A DNA stretch of 60,618 nucleotides from an uncultured Paracoccaceae bacterium (GCA_958439195.1 OY288165.1:1-60618), one strand, 5' to 3'; numbered from the stretch's first letter, positions 7,832 to 17,313 are shown. The notes: generated by a model not told the origin, from the sequence alone. Numbers and translations are program-made.

Positions 7832-8692
7832 TTACGTCCATTTCGCAATCGGCGGCAGGCTCATCAGCACGGCATTGGCATCATGCCCCGTCTCAAGCCC
7901 GAACTTCGTTCCCCGGTCATAGACAAGGTTGTATTCCGCATACAGCCCGCGATGAATCAACTGCGCCTCGCGGTCGGCCTCGGTAAAGGGCGTATTCACC
8001 CGCCGCTCTGTTACTGGCACGAAGGCCGGCAGGAAATGCCGCCCAACCTCTTGCGTAAAGGCGAAATCCGCCTCCCAGTCGTCGGTGTGCAGGTCGTCGT
8101 AAAAGATGCCGCCCACGCCACGCGCCCGCCCGCGATGCGGCACAAAGAAATACTCATCCGCCCAGGCCTTGAACTTCGGGTAATAGCCCGGATCATGCGC
8201 ATCACAGGCCGCCTGCATCTGGCCGTGGAAATGCGCCGTATCTTCGGGGTATTCAATCGCCGGGTTCAGGTCCGATCCGCCGCCGAACCACGCCGCATGG
8301 GGTGTCCAGAACATCCGCGTGTTCATATGCACCGCCGGCGCGTGCGGGTTTACCATATGCGCCACCAAAGAAATTCCGCTGGCCCAGAACCGCGGGTCGG
8401 TATCCATCCCCGGCACCCCCCGCGCCGCCATCGCCTTTTGCGCCCGCTCGCCCAGGGTGCCATGCACCTCGGACACGTTGACGCCCACCTTTTCAAACAC
8501 CCGGCCGCCGCGCATCACGCTCATCAACCCGCCGCCGCCATCGGCCCGCGTCGTCGGCGTCACCTCGAACCGGCCCGGAATGCCCGTCCCATACCGGTCC
8601 TCCAGCCCCTCGAACGCTGCCACGATCTGATCCCGCAATTCACGGAACCATGCGGCAGCACGGGCTTTGCGGGCATCGAACGGGTCAGTCAT
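7832..8692 (-). CDS. hemF: Oxygen-dependent coproporphyrinogen III oxidase
   Basis: Uses molecular oxygen to decarboxylate two propionates of coproporphyrinogen III, giving protoporphyrinogen IX. It is the aerobic counterpart of HemN at 26.4 kb. Conserved blocks are GGGLMSVMRGGRVFEKVGVN, MNTRMF, WFGGGSDLNPAI and HRGRARGVGGIFYDDL, followed by the C-terminal YNLVYDRGTKFGLETG. It has 286 residues, normal length. A TGT-N12-ACA sequence at 8696-8713 covers its ribosome binding site, but this may be chance. Confidence 0.97.
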   Translation of the reverse strand: MTDPFDARKARAAAWFRELRDQIVAAFEGLEDRYGTGIPGRFEVTPTTRADGGGGLMSVMRGGRVFEKVGVNVSEVHGTLGERAQKAMAARGVPGMDTDPRFWASGISLVAHMVNPHAPAVHMNTRMFWTPHAAWFGGGSDLNPAIEYPEDTAHFHGQMQAACDAHDPGYYPKFKAWADEYFFVPHRGRARGVGGIFYDDLHTDDWEADFAFTQEVGRHFLPAFVPVTERRVNTPFTEADREAQLIHRGLYAEYNLVYDRGTKFGLETGHDANAVLMSLPPIAKWT

Positions 8693-8811
8693 CGGTGTCT
8701 CTCCAGATTTACAGCGCCATGCCTAGCATTGGAAAACCCCGCTCAACAACACGGCATTTGGCACCAGACGCCCAAGTGCGTAAAATGGGCGCGAACCACA
8801 GGACATCCCCC

Positions 8812-9207
8812 ATGCGCCGTATCCTTCTTCCCGCCCTACTGATCCTTACCGCCTGCGGCACACCGCAGGAACAGTGCATCAACCGCAACACCCGCGACCT
8901 GCGGACGATGCAACGACTGGTGGATGAAACCCAAGGCAACCTCGCCCGCGGCTATGCCATCGAGGAATACACCGTCTTTGTCCCGGTCTGGCAGATCTGC
9001 GATTACCGACCCTCTGGCGACCCGGCCAACCCGACCCCCGTCGCCCGCTATTGCTTTGACGACGAACCGGAAACCCGCACCCGGCCAAAGGCCATCGACC
9101 TGAATGCCGAACGGGCAAAGCTGGAAAGCCTGCTGCAACGCCGTGACGAACTGTCCCGCGCGGCGCAACCCGTCATCGCCCAGTGCAAGGCGCAATATCC
9201 CGAATGA
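8812..9207 (+). CDS. Small lipoprotein of unknown function
   Basis: A 131-residue protein with a short lipoprotein signal peptide; the lipobox is LTAC, with the lipidated Cys at residue 15 (MRRILLPALLILTAC). The mature part is polar, with a pattern resembling a helical hairpin (TRDLRTMQRLVDETQGNLARGYAI; ERAKLESLLQRRDELSRAA) and four further cysteines (QCINR, ICDY, YCFD, QCKAQ) that could form two disulfides. The start is the ATG before the lipobox; the longer frame lacks a signal. No family recognised. Its end abuts the convergent SDR gene. Confidence 0.75.
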   Translation: MRRILLPALLILTACGTPQEQCINRNTRDLRTMQRLVDETQGNLARGYAIEEYTVFVPVWQICDYRPSGDPANPTPVARYCFDDEPETRTRPKAIDLNAERAKLESLLQRRDELSRAAQPVIAQCKAQYPE

Positions 9208-10014
9208 TCAAAAGGTCGGCGCCGACACCGCATCCAGCAGCCCGCGCCCACCATCCAGCGTCAGCACCTGCCCCGTCATGAACCCCGCCGCATCCGACGC
9301 CAGGAAATGCGCCGCCTCGGCCACCTCATCCGCGCTGGCAATCCGTCCCAGCGGTGTCCCCGCCTCGATCAGATCACGCCAGTTCGGATGTTCGCGCAGC
9401 TCGCTTTGCAAGGACGCGCTCATCACCGACCCAAACGATACCGCATTCACCCGGATCCCCTTGGGTGCCAAAGCCACGGCCAGCGACCGCGTCATCTGTT
9501 CCACCGCCGCCGAACTGATCGAATAGCCCAAAAGCTGCGGCTGCGTCCGCACCGCCGCCAACGATGACAGGTTGATGATCGACCCGATCATCCCCTCTAC
9601 CCCGGACTTTTCCGCCTTCTGGATCATCCGCTTTGCCGCCATCTGGCTTAGCCGCAGGCTGGTCAGCAGGTTCTGCTCCAGCAATTCCTCCACCGCGTCC
9701 TTTTCAGGGTCCAGCGCATCTGACAGCGCGCATTGCCGACTGGCATTCACCAGAATGTCGATCCGGTCAAAGGCATCCACCGTGGCCGACAGCAGGTTCG
9801 CCATCGTCAGCTTTTGCCGCAGATCACCTGCGAACATGCGCACCTGCCCTTCGGCCCGCGCCTCTTCGCCGACTTGATCTTCCAGCCGCACCTCATCCAT
9901 GTCGGCGAACATCACATTCGCCCCTTTGTCCTGAAAGTGCCGCGCAATCGCCAGCCCGATCCCGTTGGCCGCCCCTGTCACGATGGCCGTCTTGCCCGAT
10001 ATGGAAAAGCTCAT
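9208..10014 (-). CDS. Short-chain dehydrogenase-like protein lacking the catalytic lysine
   Basis: A 268-residue Rossmann protein of the SDR superfamily. The dinucleotide-binding motif TGAANGIG is at residues 13-20 and the catalytic-type serine follows in INLSS (150-151). The family YxxxK motif is altered: Tyr164 is present (GYSISSAAVEQ) but position 168 is Ser instead of Lys. C-terminal ASDAAGFMTGQVLTLDGG is normal. The missing Lys suggests low or no oxidoreductase activity, or a scaffold or binding role. It lies 12 nt downstream of the methyltransferase gene and is probably co-transcribed. Confidence 0.85.
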   Translation of the reverse strand: MSFSISGKTAIVTGAANGIGLAIARHFQDKGANVMFADMDEVRLEDQVGEEARAEGQVRMFAGDLRQKLTMANLLSATVDAFDRIDILVNASRQCALSDALDPEKDAVEELLEQNLLTSLRLSQMAAKRMIQKAEKSGVEGMIGSIINLSSLAAVRTQPQLLGYSISSAAVEQMTRSLAVALAPKGIRVNAVSFGSVMSASLQSELREHPNWRDLIEAGTPLGRIASADEVAEAAHFLASDAAGFMTGQVLTLDGGRGLLDAVSAPTF

Positions 10015-10026
10015 GGAATTCCCTGC

Positions 10027-11013
10027 CTAGCGCGCCCTGATCGGGTGCGACGCCCGTATAACCCGAAACGCGGCATCACCGCCAATATCCTGCACCTCAC
10101 GGAACAAGGTGGTCAGCACACGATCATAAGGCAAGTGCCGGTTCGCAACCAGCCACAGCACACCCGGCGGCGACAGCATCCGCGCCGCAGCGCCGATAAA
10201 CGCAATCCCCAGCCCCGGATCAGCATCCCGCCCCTGATGGAACGGCGGGTTCATCACCACGTGATCCATCACCTTTGGCAGTTTCACCGTGATCGCATCC
10301 GCCCAATGAAACACGGCCCGCGCATCGGTCACATTCGCCCGCGCACAGTCCAGCGCATCCGCCTCGGCCTCGACCAGATGACATTCCTTCACGCCTGCAC
10401 GGCCCAGAACCGCCTGCGCCAGAAAGCCCCAGCCCGCGCCCAGATCGGCCACCCGCCCCTTCAACTCACCCGGCAGGGCCGCCGCCAGCAGGGCAGACCC
10501 CCGGTCAATCCCATCCGCCGAAAACACGCCGGCCACTGTGCGGAACCCGGCTACATCCACCGGCACATCCGCCCAATCCTCCAGCCCCGGCCCCGCCGTC
10601 AGAACCGCCAGCTTGCCATGCGCCTTGGACAGCGCCTCGGACAGCGCAATCCGCCCGCGCAATTCCTTTAACAGCCCGTCAATCCCATCGGTCTTTTGCC
10701 CGTCCACCGCCACAGGTCCGCCCGGCACCACCAGCCCTGCGGCCATCGCCACCAACGCCCGCGCCTGTGCCTTGGACCGCGGCAAACAAACCACCGCCGC
10801 CGCATAAGGCCCCGCACCTTCGCGCAGCACCGCATGCCCCCGCGCCGCGAACCAGTCGAAATCGGGGCGGAACCCGGTGATCACCTCGACCCGGTCCTTG
10901 GGCAGATCGGCAAGATCATCCCCGATCCGGGGCCGGATCACCGCCACCTTGCCGGTCGCAGGCACCGCGAACAGCCCGCTTTCCAGCGCCTGGGTCAGTC
11001 GGGCAGATCGCAT
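10027..11013 (-). CDS. Class I SAM methyltransferase, RsmC-like (small-subunit rRNA)
   Basis: A 328-residue protein with an N-terminal degenerate methyltransferase-like domain and a C-terminal catalytic domain, the architecture of RsmC/RlmG rRNA guanine-N2 methyltransferases. The SAM-binding motif is VADLGAGWGFLAQAVL and the N-methylase motif is MNPPFHQG. RsmC modifies G1207 of 16S rRNA; the same target here is inferred from family. The 217-nt spacer upstream shows no gene. Confidence 0.85.
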   Translation of the reverse strand: MRSARLTQALESGLFAVPATGKVAVIRPRIGDDLADLPKDRVEVITGFRPDFDWFAARGHAVLREGAGPYAAAVVCLPRSKAQARALVAMAAGLVVPGGPVAVDGQKTDGIDGLLKELRGRIALSEALSKAHGKLAVLTAGPGLEDWADVPVDVAGFRTVAGVFSADGIDRGSALLAAALPGELKGRVADLGAGWGFLAQAVLGRAGVKECHLVEAEADALDCARANVTDARAVFHWADAITVKLPKVMDHVVMNPPFHQGRDADPGLGIAFIGAAARMLSPPGVLWLVANRHLPYDRVLTTLFREVQDIGGDAAFRVIRASHPIRAR

Positions 11014-11159
11014 CGGTCATCCTCTCGCAAAACGCCGCGCACCATAGGCGGCGCCACCGGATAAGCCAAGCCAAGGCAGAAACTGCCACCGAAAGCACAC
11101 CAGAACCCCCGATGTATCCGGACCACAAGAGGCCTGCCACGCCAGATGCCCACGCCATC

Positions 11160-11191
11160 AAACACGGGCAAGGTGAAACACGGGCAAAGTT
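11160..11191 (+). repeat. 16-bp direct tandem duplication
   Basis: Two adjacent 16-nt units (11160-11175 and 11176-11191) both begin AAACACGGGCAA and differ only in their last four bases. They lie next to a strong hairpin downstream of the secreted-protein gene. Function unknown. Confidence 0.6.
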
Positions 11192-11215
11192 GGCGCCGCG
11201 TTCAAACGCGGCGCC
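11192..11215 (-). terminator. 11-bp perfect hairpin, possible terminator of the secreted-protein gene
   Basis: GGCGCCGCGTT at 11192-11202 pairs perfectly with 11205-11215 around a 2-nt gap. It lies 16 nt beyond the stop of the gene at 11231-11623. There is no good U-tract on either strand, so termination is likely but not certain. Confidence 0.45.
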
Positions 11216-11230
11216 CCCAAAACTTTGGCG

Positions 11231-11623
11231 TTATTCGGCCACGCGTGAATTTTCGCCAGCAATCACAACGCCCGCCTGCGACGAGGCAAAGACAAAGCTA
11301 TCACCCGACGGCGCAACATGCATGGTGTAGGTCGCGCCCGATGCATAGGTGCTGGTGCCGGTGCAATCTGCGTTGACGGTATAGGTTCCGGTGTCCTTGG
11401 CCACTTCTGCCACACCGGCCGTCGACAGGATGGTTACGATGTTTCCAGCACCGTCAAACATCTCTTGTCCGACTTCTGCCGAAACCTTGCCGGCCGCATC
11501 CACGCCTTGCGCCCAATACGTGTAATGGCCTTTCAACGTCGCCGCCGAACAGTCGGCGAATGCTGCCGACGACATGGCAAATGTGCCAGCTACAACGAAA
11601 AGTGCCTTAACGGTGGTCATCAT
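11231..11623 (-). CDS. Small secreted protein of unknown function
   Basis: A 130-residue protein with a signal peptide (VKALFVVAGTFAMSSAAFA, cleavage before DCSAATLKGHY). The mature part is a small, all-beta-looking domain with two cysteines (DCSAAT and ADCTGT), rich in Thr, Ala and Gly. The start at 11623 is chosen because GAGGGA lies 7 nt before it; the codon before (GTG, 11626) is less likely. No family recognised. Monocistronic by context. Confidence 0.7.
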   Translation of the reverse strand: MMTTVKALFVVAGTFAMSSAAFADCSAATLKGHYTYWAQGVDAAGKVSAEVGQEMFDGAGNIVTILSTAGVAEVAKDTGTYTVNADCTGTSTYASGATYTMHVAPSGDSFVFASSQAGVVIAGENSRVAE

Positions 11624-11736
11624 CACTCATTCCCTCATTACAGTCGCAACCTTGCGACGAAACGGGAAATGGCTGGCGTGGTCAAAGCTGTCAACCCGCT
11701 TGCTGCTTGCCCCAGAGACTGCCCCAGCGGAAGGGC

Positions 11737-12078
11737 CTACTCCTTCTCCATCGTGCATTGCAGCGGGTGCTGATGGCGGCGCGCGAAATCCATCACTTGC
11801 GCCACTTTTGTTTCGGCCACCTCGAACGAAAACACCCCCACCACGGCCAACCCCTTCTTGTGGACTGTCAGCATGATGTCGAAGGCCTGCGCATGGCTAA
11901 GCCCGAAAAAACGCTCCAGCACATGCACGACAAATTCCATCGGCGTGTAATCATCGTTCAGCAGCATCACCTTGTATAACGGTGGCCGCTGCGTCTTTGA
12001 TTTGGTCTTGGTCAACAGACCCGAGTCGTTCCCCGGTCCCTCAGGGGTGCCAGACAGGATGATGGGGCGCAGGCTCAC
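11737..12078 (-). CDS. clpS: ATP-dependent Clp protease adaptor ClpS
   Basis: Binds ClpA and delivers N-end-rule substrates to ClpAP in the cytoplasm. Diagnostic sequence: YKVMLLNDDYTPMEFVVHVL, then the ClpA-facing helix and VAETKVAQVMDFARRHQHPL near the end. 113 residues, with the usual variable, Thr/Lys-rich N-terminal tail. The start is a GTG at 12078 without a good ribosome binding site. No clpA is adjacent. A TATATT element lies at 12117-12122 on this strand in the spacer to the divergent HAD gene. Confidence 0.95.
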   Translation of the reverse strand: MSLRPIILSGTPEGPGNDSGLLTKTKSKTQRPPLYKVMLLNDDYTPMEFVVHVLERFFGLSHAQAFDIMLTVHKKGLAVVGVFSFEVAETKVAQVMDFARRHQHPLQCTMEKE

Positions 12079-12246
12079 TTGACGGTGACTCCGGGGCTAC
12101 GTGTGGGGGATTCGCAAATATAGTCGTGCGCAATAGTATAATCCATTCCCACGCTACGAAAAGGGGGCCGCCCGCCCGCCACAGCCGATGCTTGCACGCA
12201 ACCGTGCCGCACGGCATCACGGCATTGCGAACAGGGGACATGCGCC

Positions 12247-12954
12247 ATGCCGACAGACCGCAACATCACCACCATCGGCTTTGATGCCGACGATACGCTC
12301 TGGCAGAACGAATCCTTTTTCCGTCTGACACAGGATCGCTTCACCGCGCTCCTTGCCGATTACGCCGACCCCGATCATCTGCATGACCGCCTGCTTGCCG
12401 CCGAACGCCGCAACCTTGGCCATTACGGATTTGGCGTCAAAGGCTTCACCCTGTCGATGATCGAAACCGCGATCGAGGTGACCGAAGGCCGCGTCCCCGC
12501 CTCCGTCATCGCAGAACTGATGTCGGCCGGGCGCGACATGCTGGAACACCCGATCGAACTGTTACCCCACGCCCGCGAGGCGGTTCAATCACTGGCCGAC
12601 ACCCACCGCGTCCTTCTGATCACCAAGGGCGACCTGCTGGATCAGGAACGCAAACTTGCGCAATCCGGCCTGGGCGATCTGTTCCACGGGGTTGAGATTG
12701 TGTCGGACAAGACCCCCGCCGTCTATGCCACCCTCTTTGCCCGCCACGGTCACGGCCCCGACCGCGCGCTTATGGTTGGCAATTCGCTCAAATCCGATGT
12801 CCTTCCCGCCATCGCGGCGGGCGGCTTCGGCGTCCATGTGCCACACGGCCTGACTTGGGCGCTGGAAATCGCCGATCCGCCCACGGGCCACCCCCGTTTT
12901 GCCGCGCTGGATCATCTTGGACACCTCCCTCATCTGGTATCCCGCCTGGGCTGA
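12247..12954 (+). CDS. HAD-superfamily hydrolase
   Basis: A 235-residue soluble phosphatase of the haloacid dehalogenase superfamily. Motif I is GFDADDTLW (nucleophile and acid/base Asp), motif II is the ITKGD region, and motifs III/IV are seen as KTPAVY and MVGNSLKSDV. The cap inserted after motif I is all-helical, which suggests a small phosphorylated metabolite such as a nucleotide or sugar phosphate. Substrate not determined. A TATAAT at 12137-12142 lies upstream on this strand. Confidence 0.88.
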   Translation: MPTDRNITTIGFDADDTLWQNESFFRLTQDRFTALLADYADPDHLHDRLLAAERRNLGHYGFGVKGFTLSMIETAIEVTEGRVPASVIAELMSAGRDMLEHPIELLPHAREAVQSLADTHRVLLITKGDLLDQERKLAQSGLGDLFHGVEIVSDKTPAVYATLFARHGHGPDRALMVGNSLKSDVLPAIAAGGFGVHVPHGLTWALEIADPPTGHPRFAALDHLGHLPHLVSRLG

Positions 12955-13134
12955 ACCACCAGCCCTAGCGGCGCTCCACCATACCCGGCAGAGTTGCAAC
13001 ACCGCAGCAACACCGTGAAACCCCTTGAAATTGGGGGGTTTTCCGGAAGAACCCCGTGTGCTACCGTCCATGCAAGCAGACAAGCCCCACAAAAAAACCG
13101 GGGCACCCTGAGGCAGGAACAAGGAACCAGCGAC

Positions 13135-14853
13135 GTGGCATCGCTTTTGGGGCATTACGCCCGCTTGCTTTCATTCATGGCCCTATCGGCCATAATCGCC
13201 CTCATCGCTGCGTCGCCGCTGCGTGCCGCGCCCTATGCCTCCATCGTGATCGATGCCCGCACCGGCGAGGTGCTTTATGCCGAAAACGCCGACACCCGCC
13301 TGCACCCCGCCTCGCTCACCAAGATGATGACCCTCTACATCGCGTTCGAGGAAATTCAGCGCGGCAACATCTCGCTTGATACGATGGTCACTGTTACCAA
13401 ACAGGCCGCCGCACAGCCCCCATCCCGCCTTGGCCTGCGCGCCGGCCAGAAGATTTCGCTGCGCAACCTGATCCGCGCCGCCGCCATCAAATCCGCCAAC
13501 GATGCCGCCACCGCCATAGGCGTGGCAATCGCGGGCAACGAAGCCGATTTCGCCCGCCGCATGACCCGCACGGCAAAGGCGCTGGGGATGTCGAACACCA
13601 CGTTCAAGAACGCAAACGGCCTGACCGCCGATGGCCACCTGTCCACCGCCCGCGACATGACGATCCTTGGCCGCCACCTGTTTTACGACTTTCCGCAATA
13701 CTACAACCTGTTCTCCCGCCGCTCTGCCGATGCGGGCCTCGCCACGGTCAACAACACCAACCGCCGTTTCCTTGATGCCTACGAAGGCGCGGATGGCATC
13801 AAGACCGGCTTCACCAATGCCGCGGGCTTCAACCTTACCGCCTCGGCGGATCGCGGCGGCAAACGGCTGATCGCCACCATCTTTGGCGGCAAATCCACCG
13901 CCGACCGCAACGCCAAGATGATGAAGCTGCTGGATCTGGGCTTCGGCAAGGCGCCACGCAATGCGCCCGTCAATCCGCCTGATGCACCCAGCTATCAGGG
14001 CGGCGAAGAAATGCTGGTCGCCGACACCGATCTTCCCGTCACCGCCGATGGCGCGGGCAAGACGGTCCGCGCGTCCATGCAGATCACCACCTCGCTGCGC
14101 CCCTTGGCCCGTCCTGGCACGGCCAGCGCACCGCCCGAAACCGTCGTCGCCACCGCCGAAGCCGTCGATGCCATGCAATCCCGCATCGAAGGCGCGCTTG
14201 CCGCCGCGCTCGCCCCCGAAGACAGCCTCGAATCGCAGGCCGCCGAACTGGCCCAGGCCGCCGCTCCCGCCGCGACACTTGCCGTGGATGATGTCGAACT
14301 TGCCTCTGCGGGCACCGCCGCAACCGATGCCGCAACCGATGCCACAACCGACGCCCTGCCCGATGCAGAAACCCTCGCCGCCGCGATGGAGGCCGCCAAC
14401 CAGTCCGACGCCAATGCCGTGGCCGACATGATGGCACAATCCGCCCCATCCGAACCGGAACCCGAAATCATCCCGTTCCAGGTCGTCTCTGCCGCTGGCG
14501 TGGCCGTCTCTCCACGCCCGCAAAAGCGTAACGCCCCAATCTATGATGACGTCGCCGCCCCCGCCGCCACCGACCTGCCGGCCGAGCAAGAGGTGATCCT
14601 CTCCGTCTCAACCTCGGGTGACAGGCACTGGGGCGTGAATGTGGGCCGCTTTGGCAGCAGCTATGATGCCGAACGCGCGCTGCTGCGCACGCAGCTTGTG
14701 GAAAGCGCCACGCTGAACGGATCGCTGCGCAAAGTCATGCCGCGCAGCGGTGGGTTCGATGCCACCTTTGTCGGCCTGTCACAGGATCAGGCCGATCTGG
14801 CCTGCCGTCGCCTTCAGGCCCGCGCAATCCAATGTTTCACGATGGGGCCGTAA
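13135..14853 (+). CDS. D-alanyl-D-alanine carboxypeptidase (PBP5-like) with C-terminal SPOR domain
   Basis: A periplasmic penicillin-binding protein that trims the terminal D-Ala of peptidoglycan peptides. With the GTG at 13135 as start (AAGGA 8 nt upstream), a signal peptide covers residues 1-32, followed by SLTK (Ser60 nucleophile), SAND and KTGF, the three active-site motifs of the S11 family. A long Ala/Asp/Pro-rich linker follows, then a C-terminal SPOR domain of about 75 residues (WGVNVGRFGSSYDAERAL to the end) that binds denuded glycan at the septum. About 572 residues. An ATG at 13177 is an alternative start but would shorten the signal peptide. Confidence 0.93.
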   Translation: MASLLGHYARLLSFMALSAIIALIAASPLRAAPYASIVIDARTGEVLYAENADTRLHPASLTKMMTLYIAFEEIQRGNISLDTMVTVTKQAAAQPPSRLGLRAGQKISLRNLIRAAAIKSANDAATAIGVAIAGNEADFARRMTRTAKALGMSNTTFKNANGLTADGHLSTARDMTILGRHLFYDFPQYYNLFSRRSADAGLATVNNTNRRFLDAYEGADGIKTGFTNAAGFNLTASADRGGKRLIATIFGGKSTADRNAKMMKLLDLGFGKAPRNAPVNPPDAPSYQGGEEMLVADTDLPVTADGAGKTVRASMQITTSLRPLARPGTASAPPETVVATAEAVDAMQSRIEGALAAALAPEDSLESQAAELAQAAAPAATLAVDDVELASAGTAATDAATDATTDALPDAETLAAAMEAANQSDANAVADMMAQSAPSEPEPEIIPFQVVSAAGVAVSPRPQKRNAPIYDDVAAPAATDLPAEQEVILSVSTSGDRHWGVNVGRFGSSYDAERALLRTQLVESATLNGSLRKVMPRSGGFDATFVGLSQDQADLACRRLQARAIQCFTMGP

Positions 14854-14907
14854 CGGCCCCATCCTTAGAAGCCCGCGCCTCGGAATTTGTGTAATATCCC
14901 GCCCTCG

Positions 14908-15066
14908 TCACGGTTTCGGGTGATCGTCCCATTCCTTGGTCAGGATGCGGTTCGCATCCCCTTCGGGGTCGTCATATTGCTTGTTCTTCATCGCCCAGAA
15001 GAACGCCACAAGGCCAAGCCCCCCCAGAAACAGCGACATCGGTATCAGCAGGCTCAGGATCGACAT
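14908..15066 (-). CDS. ccoS: cbb3-type cytochrome oxidase assembly protein CcoS
   Basis: A 52-residue membrane protein needed for cofactor insertion in the cbb3 oxidase. It reads MSILSLLIPMSLFLGGLGLV, then the conserved FFWAMKNKQYDDPEGD typical of CcoS/FixS, and ends DDHPKP. One membrane segment with a short cytoplasmic tail. It lies 26 nt downstream of ccoI in the order ccoG-ccoH-ccoI-ccoS. Too short for most gene finders. Confidence 0.93.
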   Translation of the reverse strand: MSILSLLIPMSLFLGGLGLVAFFWAMKNKQYDDPEGDANRILTKEWDDHPKP

Positions 15067-15092
15067 CGTATTCCCTTCACTTCAACAGCCCC

Positions 15093-17309
15093 TCACTTCA
15101 ACCGCAGCGCATTCAGCGACACGGTGATGGAAGAAAGGCTCATCGCCGCCGCCGCCGCCAGCGGCGTGGCCATCCCGATCAACGCCAGCGGCACCGCAAT
15201 CACGTTATAGGCCGCCGAGATTCCGAAATTCTCGACAATGCGCTTCGATGCCTGACGGCTGATCCGCAGCGCATCGCCGATCGGGGCCATATCCTGCCCC
15301 AACAGCACGATATCCGATGCCACCCGCGCCGCATCCAGCGCGCTTGCGGGCGATACCGACACATGCGCCGCAGCCAGCGCCGCCGTATCGTTCAGCCCGT
15401 CCCCCACCATCAGCACCCGCCGCCCTTCACCCGTCAGCCGCGCCACCGTTGCCGCCTTTTCGGCGGGCAGCGCCCCCGCGGTCCAGTCGACAATCCCCAA
15501 CCGCCCCGCCAGATTGGCCACCGACCCTGCCGCATCCCCCGACACCAGCATGACACGCAGCCCCTGCGCCCGCAGGCTGGCCACCGCCTCTGCCGCACCG
15601 GGTCGCAGGCTGTCGGCAAAGGCAAAGGCGCGCGCCGCACCCTCACCCGTGCAAAGATAGGTCGCCGTCACGTCCAGCGCATCCGCCCCGCACCATTCCG
15701 CCCGCCCCAACCGCACCCGGCGGCCTTTCCACATGCCCTCGACGCCGTATCCCGGCACCTCGCGCAAGTCCTCTACCCGCGTGGGGCTGATGCCAGCCGC
15801 CCGCGCCCCCGCCACCAATGCCAAAGCCAGCGGATGGGACGATGCCGCCGCCAAAGCCGCCGCCACCTCCACCGCAACACGGGGATGGTCCGCAAGGTTT
15901 GTCACCTGTGGCGCGCCCATAGTCAGCGTGCCGGTCTTGTCGAACACCACCGTGTCCACTTCGGCCAACCGCTCCAGCGCCGTGCCATGCTTGATCAGCA
16001 GCCCCTTGCGAAACAGCTTGCCCGACGCCGCTGTCACCACCGCAGGCACCGCAAGGCCCAGCGCACAAGGGCACGTGATGATCAGCACCGCAGCCGAAAT
16101 GTTCACCGCAAACCGCAGATCACCCCCGGTTTGCCACATCCAAAAGCCAAAGGCGCTGAACGACAGGATATGCACCAAGGGCGAATAAAGCCGCGCCGCC
16201 CGTTCGGCCAAACTCGTATACCGTGTCCGTGCGCTTTCCGCGACGGCCACCAGATCGGCCATGCGGTGCAGGCTGGATGCCCGCCCTGCCGCCGTCACCC
16301 GCACCACCAACGGCCCGGTCAGGTTCACTTCGCCCGCCGATACTACCGCCCCCGCCCCGGCGAAAACCGGCAGGCTTTCCCCCGTCAGCAGCGACCGATC
16401 CAGTTCCGACTGGCCTTCCACCACCACGCCATCCACCGGCATCCGCCCGCCCGGCCGCACCCGCACCAGATCGCCCACCGCCACCTCGGCAATCGGCAGC
16501 ACCACCTCTACCCCGTCGCGCAGCACGGTGGCGCGTGGCACCTCCAATGCCGCCAATTCCTCCGCCGCCGAACGTGCCACCGCGCGCGTGCGATGGTCCA
16601 GATAGCGCCCCGCCAGCAGGAAAAACGACAGCATCACCGCCGCGTCGAAATAGGCGTGATGGCCCGAATGCCACGTCTCGAACAGCGAAATCCCCGATGC
16701 CAGGATCAGCGCAAGGCTGATCGGCACATCCATCCCCAACCGCCCCACCCGCAAACTGGCCCAGGCCGATTTGAAAAACGGCTGCCCCGCAAAAACCACC
16801 GTTGGCAGCGCAATCGCCGCCGAAATCCAGTGGAACAGATCGCGCGTCGCATCCCCCGCACCCGACCAGACAGCAACCGACAGCAGCATGACATTCATCA
16901 TGCTGAACCCCGCCACGCCCAGCCGCATCAACAGGTCACGCCCCTGCCGGTCCGTCTCGGTCGCGCTCAGAAGTCCGGGGTCCAACTCATGCGCCTCATA
17001 CCCCACGCCCTTCAGCGCCGCGATCAAAGGCTCCGCCGTCACGCCCGCCTCGGCATCCACGCTCACCCGCCGCAGCGACAGGTTGACCCGCGCACTGCGC
17101 ACCCCCGGCAGCGCCTGCAATGCCTGTTCGACCGCCACCATACAGGCCGCACAATGCGCCGTGGGCAGCGACAGCATCAGCCGCGCGCCCTGCACCTCGG
17201 CTGCCATCGCGGCGATGCCCTGCGCGCTGGGTGCGGCAATGCAGGCCGGACAGGCCGCCGTCGATACATGTTCCGGCATCGGTGTATTCAGGGGCGCAGA
17301 TACGGTCAT
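15093..17309 (-). CDS. ccoI: Cu+-transporting P-type ATPase CcoI
   Basis: A 738-residue P1B copper ATPase that supplies copper to the CuB site of the cbb3 oxidase. The N-terminus has an unusual Cys pair (AACPACIAAP), then a heavy-metal-associated domain with AHCAACM. Membrane segments follow, with the copper channel motif CPCALGL, the phosphorylation site DKTGTLT and the hinge MVGDGLNDTAAL. It is preceded by ccoH with a 4-nt gap and followed by ccoS. Transcribed from the FNR-box promoter upstream of ccoG, by inference. Confidence 0.97.
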   Translation of the reverse strand: MTVSAPLNTPMPEHVSTAACPACIAAPSAQGIAAMAAEVQGARLMLSLPTAHCAACMVAVEQALQALPGVRSARVNLSLRRVSVDAEAGVTAEPLIAALKGVGYEAHELDPGLLSATETDRQGRDLLMRLGVAGFSMMNVMLLSVAVWSGAGDATRDLFHWISAAIALPTVVFAGQPFFKSAWASLRVGRLGMDVPISLALILASGISLFETWHSGHHAYFDAAVMLSFFLLAGRYLDHRTRAVARSAAEELAALEVPRATVLRDGVEVVLPIAEVAVGDLVRVRPGGRMPVDGVVVEGQSELDRSLLTGESLPVFAGAGAVVSAGEVNLTGPLVVRVTAAGRASSLHRMADLVAVAESARTRYTSLAERAARLYSPLVHILSFSAFGFWMWQTGGDLRFAVNISAAVLIITCPCALGLAVPAVVTAASGKLFRKGLLIKHGTALERLAEVDTVVFDKTGTLTMGAPQVTNLADHPRVAVEVAAALAAASSHPLALALVAGARAAGISPTRVEDLREVPGYGVEGMWKGRRVRLGRAEWCGADALDVTATYLCTGEGAARAFAFADSLRPGAAEAVASLRAQGLRVMLVSGDAAGSVANLAGRLGIVDWTAGALPAEKAATVARLTGEGRRVLMVGDGLNDTAALAAAHVSVSPASALDAARVASDIVLLGQDMAPIGDALRISRQASKRIVENFGISAAYNVIAVPLALIGMATPLAAAAAMSLSSITVSLNALRLK

Positions 17310-17313
17310 CCCC

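Noticed and set aside
8696..8713. TGT-N12-ACA directly upstream of hemF as a CrtJ/PpsR operator
   Set aside because: It covers the ribosome binding site rather than a promoter, and about 15 such matches are expected by chance in this window; kept only as a note.
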